Assembly (NCBI GenBank): GCA_002083635.1
Contig: MSXP01000001.1
Location: 310,001 to 374,000 of the forward strand
From: Proteobacteria bacterium ST_bin12
GTDB taxonomy: Bacteria; Pseudomonadota; Gammaproteobacteria; Burkholderiales; Methylophilaceae
Length of the DNA stretch: 64,000 nt
Direction: 5' to 3'
Shown: in pieces, positions 34,908-43,801 of the stretch
Layout of the letters: each line of letters starts with the position of its first letter
How positions within the stretch are numbered: position 1 is the stretch's first letter
The notes under the pieces: model-generated
What the model saw: only the letters and a program-made list of their open reading frames with translations
The model's database searches: none
Told to the model about the DNA's origin: nothing
Translations under genes and position numbers: made by a program

Positions 34908-35417
34908 ATGATTCAAAAACTATTCAACACATTATTCAAAGGTAAAAACGGTTATTTATTGGGTTTTGTTTTATGTTTTGGCATTGTTGCGTTAGCTTTG
35001 GTGATTCAAACCACTTATAAATTAGAGCCTTGCCCATTATGCATCACGCAGCGCATGGTGTTTATGGGCTTGGGTGTACTGTTTTTAATTGCAGCGTTTA
35101 TTCCTGCGAATATCTTTAAAAAAATATTCGCCACTTTACAAGTGCTAACTGCGCTAGGTGGCGCGGGCGTGGCGATTCGGCATTGGTATTTGCAAGCCAA
35201 CCGCGAAAGCATTATTGCTGATTGCGGTGTGGGCTTTGATTATATGTTTGAGAATTTTCCCCTACAAAAAGCCTTTAAATTGCTGTTTCGCGGCACAGGC
35301 GATTGCGCGGCGATTGATTGGACATTTTTAGGATTAACGTTACCACAACTCGGTTTGATTTCATTTTTGGGCTTTGCCGCTTATGCAATTTATTTAGTAG
35401 CTAGAAAATCGACTTAA
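34908..35417 (+). CDS. dsbB: Disulfide bond formation protein B
   Basis: The 169-residue inner-membrane protein reoxidises DsbA using quinone. It has four helices and the two Cys pairs: C42-P-L-C45 in the first periplasmic loop and C106 with C133 in the second. I choose ATG 34908 over GTG 34896 because this gives the normal family start and a GGTG-type ribosome site. It is followed one base later by a small membrane protein gene. Confidence 0.94.
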   Translation: MIQKLFNTLFKGKNGYLLGFVLCFGIVALALVIQTTYKLEPCPLCITQRMVFMGLGVLFLIAAFIPANIFKKIFATLQVLTALGGAGVAIRHWYLQANRESIIADCGVGFDYMFENFPLQKAFKLLFRGTGDCAAIDWTFLGLTLPQLGLISFLGFAAYAIYLVARKST

Positions 35418-35418
35418 C

Positions 35419-35658
35419 ATGTTAAAACACTGGAAAATTGGCCTGAAATTTGGGTTAAGTGCGTTCGCCTTATTCTTAGCCGTGCTATTTGTGTACGGCT
35501 TATACAATAATTTTACTTTTTGGCATGCATTTGCCCATGCGGGAACACAATCAGGCATTGCCTATATGATTTATTACGGCGTATTTGCAGGGCCGGTTGT
35601 CATTTTAGTTGTAGCATTTGCCACAATGGCTTTTAAAAATAAAGAAAAAACAGCATGA
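35419..35658 (+). CDS. Small membrane protein of unknown function
   Basis: A 79-residue protein that I do not recognise. It has two membrane segments (about residues 10-29, FGLSAFALFLAVLFVYGLY, and about 48-70). The ATG starts one base after the dsbB stop inside the palindrome TTAACATGTTAA, and its stop overlaps the cysM start (ATGA). Translation is therefore coupled on both sides, which supports a real gene. A role with DsbB or in cysteine metabolism is only suggested by position. Confidence 0.75.
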   Translation: MLKHWKIGLKFGLSAFALFLAVLFVYGLYNNFTFWHAFAHAGTQSGIAYMIYYGVFAGPVVILVVAFATMAFKNKEKTA

Positions 35659-36545
35659 ATATCAAGACTTTAGATCATTTTGTCGGTAACACGCCGCTGG
35701 TTAAATTGCAGCGCATGAACCCAAACCCCAGTAACACGATTTTATTAAAGCTAGAAGGCAATAACCCAGCAGGCTCAGTAAAAGATAGGCCAGCTTATTC
35801 GATGATTTCACGTGCAGAAGCGCGCGGCGATATTAAGCCAGGTGATACTTTAATTGAGGCCACTTCAGGTAACACAGGAATTGCACTGGCGATGGTGGCT
35901 GCCATGCGTGGCTATAAAATGGTGCTAGTAATGCCAGAAAACCAAAGTGTAGAGCGCCGCCAAAGCATGAAAGCCTATGGCGCAGAGCTAGTATTAACAC
36001 CCAAAGATGGCAGTATGGAATTAGCGCGCGATGTGGCGATGAAAATGCAAGCGGAAGGCGAAGGGGTTGTGCTGGATCAGTTTGGTAATCAAGATAATCC
36101 GCTGGCGCATTATGAAACCACAGGCCCAGAAATTTGGCGTGATACGGCTGGGGAAATCACGCATTTTGTCGCTAGCATGGGCACTACAGGCACAATTATG
36201 GGGGTTTCGCGTTATTTAAAAGAGCAGAATCCCAATATTCAAATTATCGGCGTGCAGCCGGAAGAGGGCGCGCAGATTCCGGGAATTCGTAAATGGCCAA
36301 CGGAATATATGCCAACTATTTTTGACGCGAAACGTGTGGATGAATTGCGTTATGTATCCCAAAAAAATGCTGAGAATATGACGCGCAAACTAGCGACAGA
36401 AGAAGGTATTTTTGCTGGTATATCTAGCGGTGGTGGGCTGTATACAGCATTGCAATTATCTAAGGAACTGAAAGACGCTGTAATTGTTTCAATCGTGTGC
36501 GATAGGGGTGACCGTTATCTTTCTACAGGTGTTTTTCCAGCCTGA
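35655..36545 (+). CDS. cysM: Cysteine synthase B
   Basis: The 296-residue PLP enzyme makes cysteine from O-acetylserine and sulfide or thiosulfate. The PLP lysine is K43 in NPAGSVKDRPAYSM. The phosphate loop GTTGTIMGVSRYL and the substrate motif EATSGNTGIALAM are present. The RPAYSM context is that of CysM rather than CysK. It overlaps the previous gene by four bases. The ydbH-like gene starts six bases after its stop, so the run may extend as one transcript. Confidence 0.95.
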   Translation: MNIKTLDHFVGNTPLVKLQRMNPNPSNTILLKLEGNNPAGSVKDRPAYSMISRAEARGDIKPGDTLIEATSGNTGIALAMVAAMRGYKMVLVMPENQSVERRQSMKAYGAELVLTPKDGSMELARDVAMKMQAEGEGVVLDQFGNQDNPLAHYETTGPEIWRDTAGEITHFVASMGTTGTIMGVSRYLKEQNPNIQIIGVQPEEGAQIPGIRKWPTEYMPTIFDAKRVDELRYVSQKNAENMTRKLATEEGIFAGISSGGGLYTALQLSKELKDAVIVSIVCDRGDRYLSTGVFPA

Positions 36546-36551
36546 TTGATT

Positions 36552-38345
36552 ATGTTGCGCCTGTTGTTAATTTGCTTGGTCTTAATCGGTTTTACGCAAC
36601 AGGCAGCCGCTATCAGTAGCATTCAAATAACAGTTGGTGAGGTGGATGCACCCGCTGGACAGCTTAAAAATGCCAAATTCCAAGTGGATTTAAAAGGCGC
36701 ACAGCCCACTCTTTTACTGAATGCCGACCTGAAGCCCAGCAGCGAAAAAGAGTTCGCCCATTTTGATTTAAAATGCGGCCAATTTTTAACTGAGCAAATC
36801 GGCCAAGCGCAATGCTTAAATGGGCAATTTAAATCTAAACAAATTAGCGCGCCTTTTTCGGTTAACTTTGTTAGTCACCCATCCGATTTTGCGCTAGATA
36901 TTGATTTTAATGGCGCTAACTTTAGCGATGAAGCTGGCTTGCATGCAGGCGAAAAGCTGACTGGCCAAATAAAAATGGCGGCAAAAAAAATAATCTCAAC
37001 AGACACTTGGGCATGGGATGGCTTAATTAGCTGGACAGCAGGTGAGCTGTATTGGCAACCGTTTTACTTTGGTAGAGCGGGTAACCAGTTTGAAATTAAT
37101 GGTACGTTTAAGCAAGATATGCTCAATATTCAAAACGCCAGTTTGTTGGTGAACGAAGTGGGGAAAATGCAGGCAACGGCTACCATTAATATCAAAACAA
37201 AAATCGTTGAAGATATTAAAGTGAATGCAAAAGATGTGGATTTTGCAGGGCTTTATGCGGTGTTTTTAAAACCGATGGCGGAAAAATCTGCTTTTGGCAA
37301 TATGGATGTTTCTGGCAAGGCGGATTGGCAATTTGAGATTAAAAATTTAGCACCAACCAGCTTTGAGTTGAATCTGCGCGATGCCAATATAGAAGACAAA
37401 AATGGCAAATTTGGTTTTAGCCATATCAACGCGCACATTCCTTGGGATTACGATGAGCCCAAAAATCTGCAACTGGCTTACGAAAGCGGGCATTTGCTCA
37501 AAATAGGCTTGCACGAAACCAAGTTAACCGCTGAAATTAACCGATTTTCGCTTACTGCGCCGCAATTGAATTTGCCTGTTTTAGATGGCGCGTTAAGTTT
37601 ATCTGATGTGTCTGCAGTACGCTTGGGCGATAATTGGGCGTGGCATTTGCGCATGAATTTAGTACCGATAACTTTGAATGAATTTAGCAAAGCGCTTGGC
37701 TGGCCAGAGATGAAAGGGCAAATTTCTGGACAAATTCCGTTAGTGACTTATGCCAACAAACAGCTGAATATGGACGGCGCAATGAGCTTTAATGCGTTTA
37801 GTGGCAGCATTAGTATGAACGATTTAGTGATTGACGACCCGCTAGGTGTAGCGCCACGTTTGTATGCTGATTTAAAAATGCGTAATTTAGATTTGGGCGA
37901 TTTAACGCGCACGTTTAGTTTTGGCGCTATTGAGGGCAAGCTAGATGGCGATGTAAAAGACATGGTGCTAGAAAACTGGAAACCCGTGCAATTGGATGCA
38001 TCGATTCAAACCAGCGATGGTAAGCATCTGAAAAAAATATCGCAACGCGCAGTGGAAAATATTACTGCTTTGGGTGGTGAAGGCACAGCCGCCGCTTTGC
38101 AACGCACTTTTTTGCGATTTTTTAAAGAATTTAATTACGAAAAAATAGGCTTAAGCTGCAAATTAAGGCAAGATGTTTGTGAAATGGGCGGCGTAGAGTC
38201 AACGGCGAGTGGCTATATCATCGTTAAAGGTAAAGGCATCCCTGCCGTTAATGTTAACGGCTACACCCAAAAAGTGAGTTTAGAAGATTTGTTGGGCAGA
38301 ATTAAACGCATTACTGATAGCAATACCAAAGTGATTGTGAATTAA
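36552..38345 (+). CDS. ydbH: YdbH-like AsmA-family envelope lipid-transport protein
   Basis: The 597-residue protein has an N-terminal signal or anchor (LRLLLICLVLIGFTQQAAA). The long chain has the repeating beta-strand pattern of AsmA/TamB-like bridge proteins and ends in ...GKGIPAVNVNGYTQKVSLEDLLGRI. Genes of ynbE and ydbL type follow directly, reproducing the E. coli ydbH-ynbE-ydbL order, so I assign it as YdbH. In E. coli YdbH acts with TamB and YhdP to move phospholipids to the outer membrane, and YnbE partners with it. The identification rests mostly on the two neighbours; E. coli YdbH is longer (879 residues). Confidence 0.75.
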   Translation: MLRLLLICLVLIGFTQQAAAISSIQITVGEVDAPAGQLKNAKFQVDLKGAQPTLLLNADLKPSSEKEFAHFDLKCGQFLTEQIGQAQCLNGQFKSKQISAPFSVNFVSHPSDFALDIDFNGANFSDEAGLHAGEKLTGQIKMAAKKIISTDTWAWDGLISWTAGELYWQPFYFGRAGNQFEINGTFKQDMLNIQNASLLVNEVGKMQATATINIKTKIVEDIKVNAKDVDFAGLYAVFLKPMAEKSAFGNMDVSGKADWQFEIKNLAPTSFELNLRDANIEDKNGKFGFSHINAHIPWDYDEPKNLQLAYESGHLLKIGLHETKLTAEINRFSLTAPQLNLPVLDGALSLSDVSAVRLGDNWAWHLRMNLVPITLNEFSKALGWPEMKGQISGQIPLVTYANKQLNMDGAMSFNAFSGSISMNDLVIDDPLGVAPRLYADLKMRNLDLGDLTRTFSFGAIEGKLDGDVKDMVLENWKPVQLDASIQTSDGKHLKKISQRAVENITALGGEGTAAALQRTFLRFFKEFNYEKIGLSCKLRQDVCEMGGVESTASGYIIVKGKGIPAVNVNGYTQKVSLEDLLGRIKRITDSNTKVIVN

Positions 38346-38416
38346 GCGTTAACTTGACATTTATTATCAAAATAAATGATTTATAAACGAATAACTAAGT
38401 CATAAATTAGGATTTA

Positions 38417-38605
38417 ATGATGAAAAAAATAGGCATTATTGGGGTATTTGTTTTATTAATACCGGCTTGCGTCACCATTAATATTTACTTTCCGGCTGCT
38501 GCGGCAGAAAAAGCAGCCGATAAAATTATTGATGAGGTATGGCAACTAAAACCGGGTGAAGAGCCGCCTGCAGAAACCAAGCCTGCCGATGCGCCTGCCA
38601 ACTAA
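38417..38605 (+). CDS. ynbE: YnbE-like small lipoprotein
   Basis: The 62-residue protein has a lipobox L-I-P-A-C18 and then the characteristic TINIYFPAAAAEKAAD segment of the YnbE family, ending in a Glu/Pro/Ala-rich tail. In E. coli YnbE oligomerises in the outer membrane and contacts YdbH to complete the phospholipid bridge. It lies 71 nt after ydbH, with a TTGACA hexamer at 38354-38359 in the gap, and 25 nt before ydbL. An AGGA ribosome site precedes two adjacent ATG codons. Confidence 0.88.
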   Translation: MMKKIGIIGVFVLLIPACVTINIYFPAAAAEKAADKIIDEVWQLKPGEEPPAETKPADAPAN

Positions 38606-38630
38606 CGCAGATTTATATTAAGGAATTGCT

Positions 38631-39047
38631 ATGAAAAAACTGATTGCTATTTTTAGCTTGTTAGCCGTTACGCTAAGCAGTAACTGGGTAAGTGCCGCCG
38701 CCGATTTAGATGTCAATACGCCTGCGATTGCTGCCATCAAAAACAGCATGCAAGCGCGCCACGCTCAATTAAGCCCGCATTACAGCAGCGGCGCAGTTGG
38801 GTTAACCGCAGACGGAATGGTTGCAGTGCGCGATGCGACTGCTGTGCCATTAAAAGACCGCAGTGGCATTAATAGTTTGGTCGCTGCCGAAAATGGTGAC
38901 CGCACAGCGCTATATAAAGAAATCGCTGTTGGCAACGGACACCCAGAATGGGCGGGCGAAATTCGTAGTACTTTTTCGGGGCGCTGGGTAGATAAAGCGC
39001 AAAGTGGCTGGTATTACCAAAATGCAGGTGGCTGGGTTAAAAAATAG
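38631..39047 (+). CDS. ydbL: YdbL-like DUF1318 periplasmic protein
   Basis: The 138-residue protein has a signal peptide (cleavage after WVSAA, about residue 23) and the DUF1318 region, with IKNSMQARHAQLSPHYSSGAVG and EIAVGNGHPEWAGEIRSTFSGRWVDKAQSGWYYQ. In E. coli YdbL is encoded with ydbH and ynbE and is proposed to act as a chaperone-like factor for the pair. The spacing (25 nt) and AAGGAA ribosome site show cotranscription. Confidence 0.88.
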   Translation: MKKLIAIFSLLAVTLSSNWVSAAADLDVNTPAIAAIKNSMQARHAQLSPHYSSGAVGLTADGMVAVRDATAVPLKDRSGINSLVAAENGDRTALYKEIAVGNGHPEWAGEIRSTFSGRWVDKAQSGWYYQNAGGWVKK

Positions 39048-39088
39048 TTTTTAACTGAACTTTTAACAAACCTAGAATTGGTGAAAAT

Positions 39089-39526
39089 ATGCACATTAAA
39101 CAGATTTTAATCCTGGTTTTAGGGTTAAGTATCGTTGCATTGAGCCACGCTAAGGTTTACGAGTGGGTTGATGAAAAAGGCACAAAGCATTACGGTGATA
39201 AAGTACCTGACAAATATAAAAAACAATCCAAAACATTGGACATAAAACAAAATGATACCTCGTTTGGAAATGACAAACAGTCGACTCCTAAGCCTGCACC
39301 GCTGGTTAAACCACAGCAAACACAACCTGTTGTAACAGAAACTCCCCAGCTTAACGATGTGCCAAACGTAAGCACCAATAGCCGCGATAACTGTGAAAAA
39401 CAAATACAAGAATACAAAAAAAGTCAGGATTGTTTTGCCCCTTTTGTGATTGTTGGCGGTGGTGTTAAGCCAGAGGCTTTTAAATATTGCAAAGAAATCA
39501 AACAGCCTACCTGCACAGGCCGGTAA
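39089..39526 (+). CDS. Secreted DUF4124-domain protein
   Basis: The 145-residue protein has a signal peptide ending at SHA (about residue 21) and then the DUF4124 motif VYEWVDEKGTKHYGDKVPD. A Lys/Pro/Gln-rich linker and a C-terminal part with four Cys, in DNCEKQ, QDCFAP, KYCKEIKQ and PTCTGR, likely form disulfides. Function of the family is unknown. It follows ydbL by 41 nt, on the same strand. The GGGTTAAGT word lies inside its signal-peptide codons, read as G-L-S. Confidence 0.82.
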   Translation: MHIKQILILVLGLSIVALSHAKVYEWVDEKGTKHYGDKVPDKYKKQSKTLDIKQNDTSFGNDKQSTPKPAPLVKPQQTQPVVTETPQLNDVPNVSTNSRDNCEKQIQEYKKSQDCFAPFVIVGGGVKPEAFKYCKEIKQPTCTGR

Positions 39527-39553
39527 CATAATAATAGTCACAACTCACTGAAT

Positions 39554-40342
39554 ATGACCCCAACCTTAGTATTCGATATCGAAACCATTCCAGATACTGC
39601 TGGCCTGCGTGCTTTGCTGGATTTACCTAGCGACGTATCTGATGAAGATGTCGCCAATATCGCGCTGCATCAACGTCGCCAGCATAACGGCAGTGAGTTT
39701 TTGCCGTTGCATCAGCATAAAGTCTGTGCGATTTCTTGCGCGTTACGAGAGGGTAATAACTTTAAAGTGTGGACGCTGGGTGATGCGGAATCATCTGAAG
39801 CGGAAATCATTCAGCGTTTTTTTGATGGCATCGAAAAATACACGCCGCAAATTATTTCTTGGAACGGCAGTGGCTTTGACTTGCCTGTTTTGCATTACCG
39901 CGCCATGGTGAATAATGTGGTTGCGCCGCGCTACTGGGATTTGGGTGAGGATGACAAAGATTTTAAATGGAATAATTATATTAGCCGCTATCACACACGG
40001 CATTTAGATTTAATGGATTTGCTGGCTTTGTACAACGCGCGCGCCAACGCGCCGCTGGATGATTTAGCCAAGTTGTGTGGCTTTCCAGGCAAGCTGGGCA
40101 TGGATGGCAGCAAAGTGTGGGATGCATTTAAAGCAGGAAAGATTGAAGAAATTCGCCATTATTGTGAAACCGATGTGGCCAATACACATTTGGTTTATTT
40201 GCGCTTTCAGCTGATGCGCGGACATTTAAACAAGGCTGAATATGAAGCTGAAATACAATTGGTGCGCGATACTTTGCGTAGTTACGCACTAGATAATAAA
40301 ACGCTGCACTGGACAGAGTTTTTAGCGGCTTGGCAGGCTTAA
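39554..40342 (+). CDS. Predicted DnaQ/DEDD 3'-5' exonuclease (PolB-associated type)
   Basis: The 262-residue protein has the Exo I motif TLVFDIETIPDT (Asp and Glu ligands), Exo II IISWNGSGFDLPVLHYRA and Exo III in HYCETDVANTHLVYLR, matching the predicted 3'-5' exonuclease family related to the PolB proofreading domain. It acts on nucleic acid in the cytoplasm, probably for repair or RNA maturation; no substrate can be assigned. It is common in beta- and gammaproteobacteria near rlmD, as here. The 28-nt gap from the DUF4124 gene leaves operon membership open. Confidence 0.88.
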   Translation: MTPTLVFDIETIPDTAGLRALLDLPSDVSDEDVANIALHQRRQHNGSEFLPLHQHKVCAISCALREGNNFKVWTLGDAESSEAEIIQRFFDGIEKYTPQIISWNGSGFDLPVLHYRAMVNNVVAPRYWDLGEDDKDFKWNNYISRYHTRHLDLMDLLALYNARANAPLDDLAKLCGFPGKLGMDGSKVWDAFKAGKIEEIRHYCETDVANTHLVYLRFQLMRGHLNKAEYEAEIQLVRDTLRSYALDNKTLHWTEFLAAWQA

Positions 40343-40346
40343 TTAA

Positions 40347-40802
40347 TTATTCATCTGCAGACAAATCTTCTTCAACGGCGTCTTTCCAATTTAGAATCAC
40401 TTTTTTATTGGCATTATCTTCAAGCGATACTTTATGGCGCAGTTTTTGGCCATTATTATTGGCTAAGATTAAGTAAGTGCCCGTTGGTAAATTGACGTAA
40501 AGCATTGGTTTTGAGCCAACAATTCTAAATACGCGTTCATCTTGTTCGTTATAAATATTCACGTTCACATTCGTCACCCAGCGGCCGCTAGTGCCCTCTG
40601 AAAACAATAAATTTAATGTAAATTTTTTGGCTTGAGCGCGCATTGCTAGCACTTCTTCTTCACCAATTCCGCCTGATAGATAAGCGACACCTGTGGGAGA
40701 TGTAAGCGCAATAAGTGGCTTTGCATAGGCAATCTGCGCAAATAACAGTGCCAATATTAGGATTAAAATTGGGTTAAGTTTTGTGTGAATAATATGCATC
40801 AT
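40347..40802 (-). CDS. Secreted protein of unknown function
   Basis: A 151-residue protein that I do not recognise. It has a signal peptide (LNPILILILALLFAQIAYA, cleavage near residue 27) and a short beta-rich mature part. A segment FRIVGSKPMLYVNLPTGTYLILANNNG resembles carboxypeptidase-regulatory-like or beta-sandwich folds, followed by an acidic end (EEDLSADE). Close relatives in betaproteobacteria are annotated only as hypothetical. It is convergent with the exonuclease gene (four bases between the stops) and divergent from rlmD. The GGGTTAAGT word occurs in its signal region, read L-N-P. Confidence 0.6.
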   Translation of the reverse strand: MMHIIHTKLNPILILILALLFAQIAYAKPLIALTSPTGVAYLSGGIGEEEVLAMRAQAKKFTLNLLFSEGTSGRWVTNVNVNIYNEQDERVFRIVGSKPMLYVNLPTGTYLILANNNGQKLRHKVSLEDNANKKVILNWKDAVEEDLSADE

Positions 40803-40938
40803 ATGATTAGTCTTTCAGAATAATTCTATATCAATAATTTTAAGCACTTAAGCATTGTTTTGCAGGCAGTTTAGCAAATTTTTTAACATTGCTGTAATAC
40901 CCGACTTTTAACACATCGCTTTCGGTTAAAATGGCGGC

Positions 40939-42294
40939 ATGAGAAGAAGCCGCAATAAAAGTCGTCAAGACCCCAGTTTAAATCCTATTTTAACCGCCAT
41001 TATTGAATCGCTAGACCAAGAAGGGCGAGGTGTAGCGCATGTTGATGGTAAAACCATTTTTATTGATGGCGCATTGCCCAATGAGCGCGTGACTTACCAA
41101 TCGCAGCAGATTAAACCCAGCTACGAAGTCGCTAAAGTGGTGGATATTATTAAGCAATCTAATCAGCGAACAACACCAAAATGCCCGCATTTTGGTTTGT
41201 GTGGCGGCTGTAAATTACAGCATTTGGATGCCAATGCACAAGTGGCTGCCAAGCAGCGTTTGTTGGAAAATGATTTATGGCATATTGGCAAAGTAAAGCC
41301 AGACAATATGCTGCCAGCGTTGTATGGCCCAACTTGGGGTTATCGCCATAAAGCGCGTTTGAGTGTGAAATATGTAGAAAAAAAGCAACGCGTTTTGGTG
41401 GGCTTTAACGAAAAAGCCACGCGCTATGTGGCGGATATGAATTCCTGCGAAGTATTAGTGCCAGAAGTGTCGGCATTAATTGCGCCTTTGCAGCATATGA
41501 TTGTGCAATTAAGCATACGCGATAAATTGCCGCAAATTGAGCTGGCGGTTGGTGAAGGCAACGTTATTGTGCTGATTTTCCGCATTATGGATGCGTTAAC
41601 TATTGAAGATGAAACAATCTTTAAAGCCTTTGCCGGAGAACATCATGTACAAATATGGACGCAAACTAAAGGCCCAGATACGATTAAGCCATTTTGGCCA
41701 TTGAATGGGAAGGCGCTAAGCTACAGCTTGCCAGAATTCGGTTTGCGCTATCCATTTAAGCCAAACGAATTTACACAAGTAAATCCGCAAATCAACCAAG
41801 TGATGATTCGGCGCGCCATGCAATTATTAAATCCGCAATCGGGTGAAAAAATTGCCGATTTCTTTTGCGGCATTGGTAATTTCACCTTGCCAATCGCACG
41901 CAGTGGCGCAAATGTGTTGGGCTTAGAAGGCTTGGCGAATTTGGTGGACAGAGCCAATGAAAGCGCCGTACTTAACCATATAAATCATGTGAAATTTGGC
42001 GTGGCCGATTTATTTAAAATGACACCAGAATCATTACTCGCTTTAGGCAAATTTGATAAATGGCTAATCGACCCGCCGCGTGATGGTGCGTTTGAGTTAG
42101 TGAAAGCCATTGAAGCGAACACTGCGCCGCAAACCATTGTCTATGTATCTTGCAACCCCGCCACACTGGCTCGCGATGCTGGCGTGTTGGTGAATGAAAA
42201 GGGCTACATTTTAAGTGCAGCAGGCGTGATTAATATGTTCCCACATACCAGCCATGTGGAGTCCATCGCTTTGTTTGTGCGCCCAGAAAGCTAA
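40939..42294 (+). CDS. rlmD: 23S rRNA (uracil-1939-C5)-methyltransferase
   Basis: The 451-residue protein has an N-terminal TRAM domain (ESLDQEGRGVAHVDGKTIF) and a 4Fe-4S site with C82, C88, C91 and C170. The SAM fold includes ADFFCGIGNFTLPIA, followed by DPPRDGA and the catalytic Cys in YVSCNPATLARD. It methylates U1939 of 23S rRNA. The ATG at 40939 follows an out-of-frame ATG eight bases earlier. The peptide-binding lipoprotein gene begins three bases after its stop, so the two may be cotranscribed. Confidence 0.96.
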   Translation: MRRSRNKSRQDPSLNPILTAIIESLDQEGRGVAHVDGKTIFIDGALPNERVTYQSQQIKPSYEVAKVVDIIKQSNQRTTPKCPHFGLCGGCKLQHLDANAQVAAKQRLLENDLWHIGKVKPDNMLPALYGPTWGYRHKARLSVKYVEKKQRVLVGFNEKATRYVADMNSCEVLVPEVSALIAPLQHMIVQLSIRDKLPQIELAVGEGNVIVLIFRIMDALTIEDETIFKAFAGEHHVQIWTQTKGPDTIKPFWPLNGKALSYSLPEFGLRYPFKPNEFTQVNPQINQVMIRRAMQLLNPQSGEKIADFFCGIGNFTLPIARSGANVLGLEGLANLVDRANESAVLNHINHVKFGVADLFKMTPESLLALGKFDKWLIDPPRDGAFELVKAIEANTAPQTIVYVSCNPATLARDAGVLVNEKGYILSAAGVINMFPHTSHVESIALFVRPES

Positions 42295-42297
42295 TCA

Positions 42298-43740
42298 TTG
42301 CAAAGGCTTTTATTTATTTTTGCTGCGGTTTTGCTTGCCAGTTGTAGCCAGCAAAATAATTATGCGGAAATTAATTTTGCCATTGCTCAAACACCGCTTA
42401 ATTTAGACCCGCGCTATGCCACCGATGCAGCATCGGAGCGGGCGAATCGGCTGATTTATCAACCATTAGTAGATTTTGATGATGCCTCAAAGCCCGCGCC
42501 AGTTTTGGCGACTTGGGTTTTGCTTAGCCCAACGCGATATCAATTTAACTTAGTGCCGCAGCGCGCTGTGTTTCATCATAAAACCGCTTTAACGGCAAGC
42601 GATGTTAAAGCCACTTACGATTCGATTTTGGGTTTAAAAAACTCGCCGCATACTGCAGAATTTGCCAACATTAAAAACATTGAGATTATCAATGTAGAAT
42701 CTTTAATATTTGAATTAAAACAATCAGATAGCCATTTCCCATCTAAATTAATTATTGGTATTTTGCCTGCCGATTTAATCGCAAAAAATCACGATTTTGC
42801 ACATCATCCGATTGGGAGTGGGCCGCTCAAAATAGTGAGCTGGAATAGCAGGCTGGTGTTGCAACGCATTCGAGATAATCAACTTATTCGCTTAACCGAA
42901 GTGAAAGACCCAACCGTGCGTGTGCTTAAACTACAGCGCGGAGAGGCCGATTTAATTCAAGGTGATTTGCCGCCAGAACTGGTTAAGCATTTGCAAAATC
43001 AGCCTGAAATTAAAGTTAAAACCACGGCGGGTGCCAACTTTTCTTACCTTGGTTTAAATATGCAAGATGCTACTTTGCAAAATTTAAAAGTACGCCAAGC
43101 CATTGCTTATGCCATAGACCGCGAGGCAATTATTCGTCAGGTGATGGTGCAACAGTCGCGTGTTGCCAGCTCTATTTTACCGCCAGAACACTATACAAAC
43201 GCAAACAATAACTTAGCGTCTTACGATTACAATCCCGAAAAAGCTAAACAGCTTTTGCTTGAAGCAGGTATAAAGTTGCCGCTAAAGCTTATTTATAAAA
43301 CCAGCACCGATGCGCAACGCTTGCGTTTTTCCACCATTTTGCAAGCTCAAATGGCAAAGGCGGGCATTGATTTACAGATTAAAAGCTTAGACTGGGGCAC
43401 TTTTTTTGCGGATGTAAAACAAGGCAACTTTCAGCTATTCGGCTTAACTTGGGTGGGAATAAAAACGCCAGAAATTTACGCTAAAGCGTTTGGCAGTGAT
43501 TTCTTTCCACCCAATGGTTTTAACCGTGGCAGGTATGCAGATAAAGCCTTGGATAATTTGTTAGCTAAAGAAGACTGGCCAGCCGCAATGGCACGAATTC
43601 AGCAGCAACTGCCCTATATTCCGCTATGGTATGAAGGCCAGTTTGCTGCAATGGGCAAAAATATTAAAGGTTATGCACCAAAAGCAGATGGAAATTGGGA
43701 TGATTTAACTAATATTTCGCTTCAAAAAGTGGTTAAGTAA
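42298..43740 (+). CDS. Peptide ABC transporter substrate-binding lipoprotein
   Basis: The 480-residue protein belongs to the SBP_bac_5 family that binds oligopeptides or nickel. It starts at a TTG (no ATG nearby) with a lipobox VLLASC. Family segments are visible in ATDAASERANRLIYQPLVDF, ASDVKATYDSILG, HHPIGSGPLKIVSW and AIAYAIDREAIIRQVM. It probably feeds the DppB/DppC-like permeases at 48039-49744, from which it is separated by a toxin-antitoxin pair, a restriction-modification gene and an L,D-transpeptidase. Its end carries the 15-base word AAAAAGTGGTTAAGT running into the stop codon. Confidence 0.9.
   Translation: MQRLLFIFAAVLLASCSQQNNYAEINFAIAQTPLNLDPRYATDAASERANRLIYQPLVDFDDASKPAPVLATWVLLSPTRYQFNLVPQRAVFHHKTALTASDVKATYDSILGLKNSPHTAEFANIKNIEIINVESLIFELKQSDSHFPSKLIIGILPADLIAKNHDFAHHPIGSGPLKIVSWNSRLVLQRIRDNQLIRLTEVKDPTVRVLKLQRGEADLIQGDLPPELVKHLQNQPEIKVKTTAGANFSYLGLNMQDATLQNLKVRQAIAYAIDREAIIRQVMVQQSRVASSILPPEHYTNANNNLASYDYNPEKAKQLLLEAGIKLPLKLIYKTSTDAQRLRFSTILQAQMAKAGIDLQIKSLDWGTFFADVKQGNFQLFGLTWVGIKTPEIYAKAFGSDFFPPNGFNRGRYADKALDNLLAKEDWPAAMARIQQQLPYIPLWYEGQFAAMGKNIKGYAPKADGNWDDLTNISLQKVVK
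43724..43738 (+). repeat. 15-base word AAAAAGTGGTTAAGT, copy 1
   Basis: Ends in the stop region of the peptide-binding lipoprotein gene (K-V-V-K-stop). The same 15 bases occur twice more, both at gene ends (57819-57833 and, reversed, 61878-61892). Confidence 0.75.
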
Positions 43741-43768
43741 ACAAAAATTCACGCTAAAAATGTGCTAA

Positions 43769-43788
43769 TGTAATGCAAATGAATTACA
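43769..43788. promoter_or_regulatory. Inverted repeat, probable toxin-antitoxin operator
   Basis: Perfect 6-bp arms TGTAAT (43769-43774) and ATTACA (43783-43788) surround an 8-nt spacer, 14 nt before the antitoxin ATG and touching its CAGGAG ribosome site. Antitoxins of such modules usually bind this kind of site to repress their own operon. Confidence 0.55.
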
Positions 43789-43801
43789 GCAGGAGCGCAC
43801 A

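Noticed and set aside
39125..39541. A 138-codon frame antisense to the DUF4124 gene
   Set aside because: The plus-strand gene has a signal peptide and a known domain; the antisense frame has none of these.
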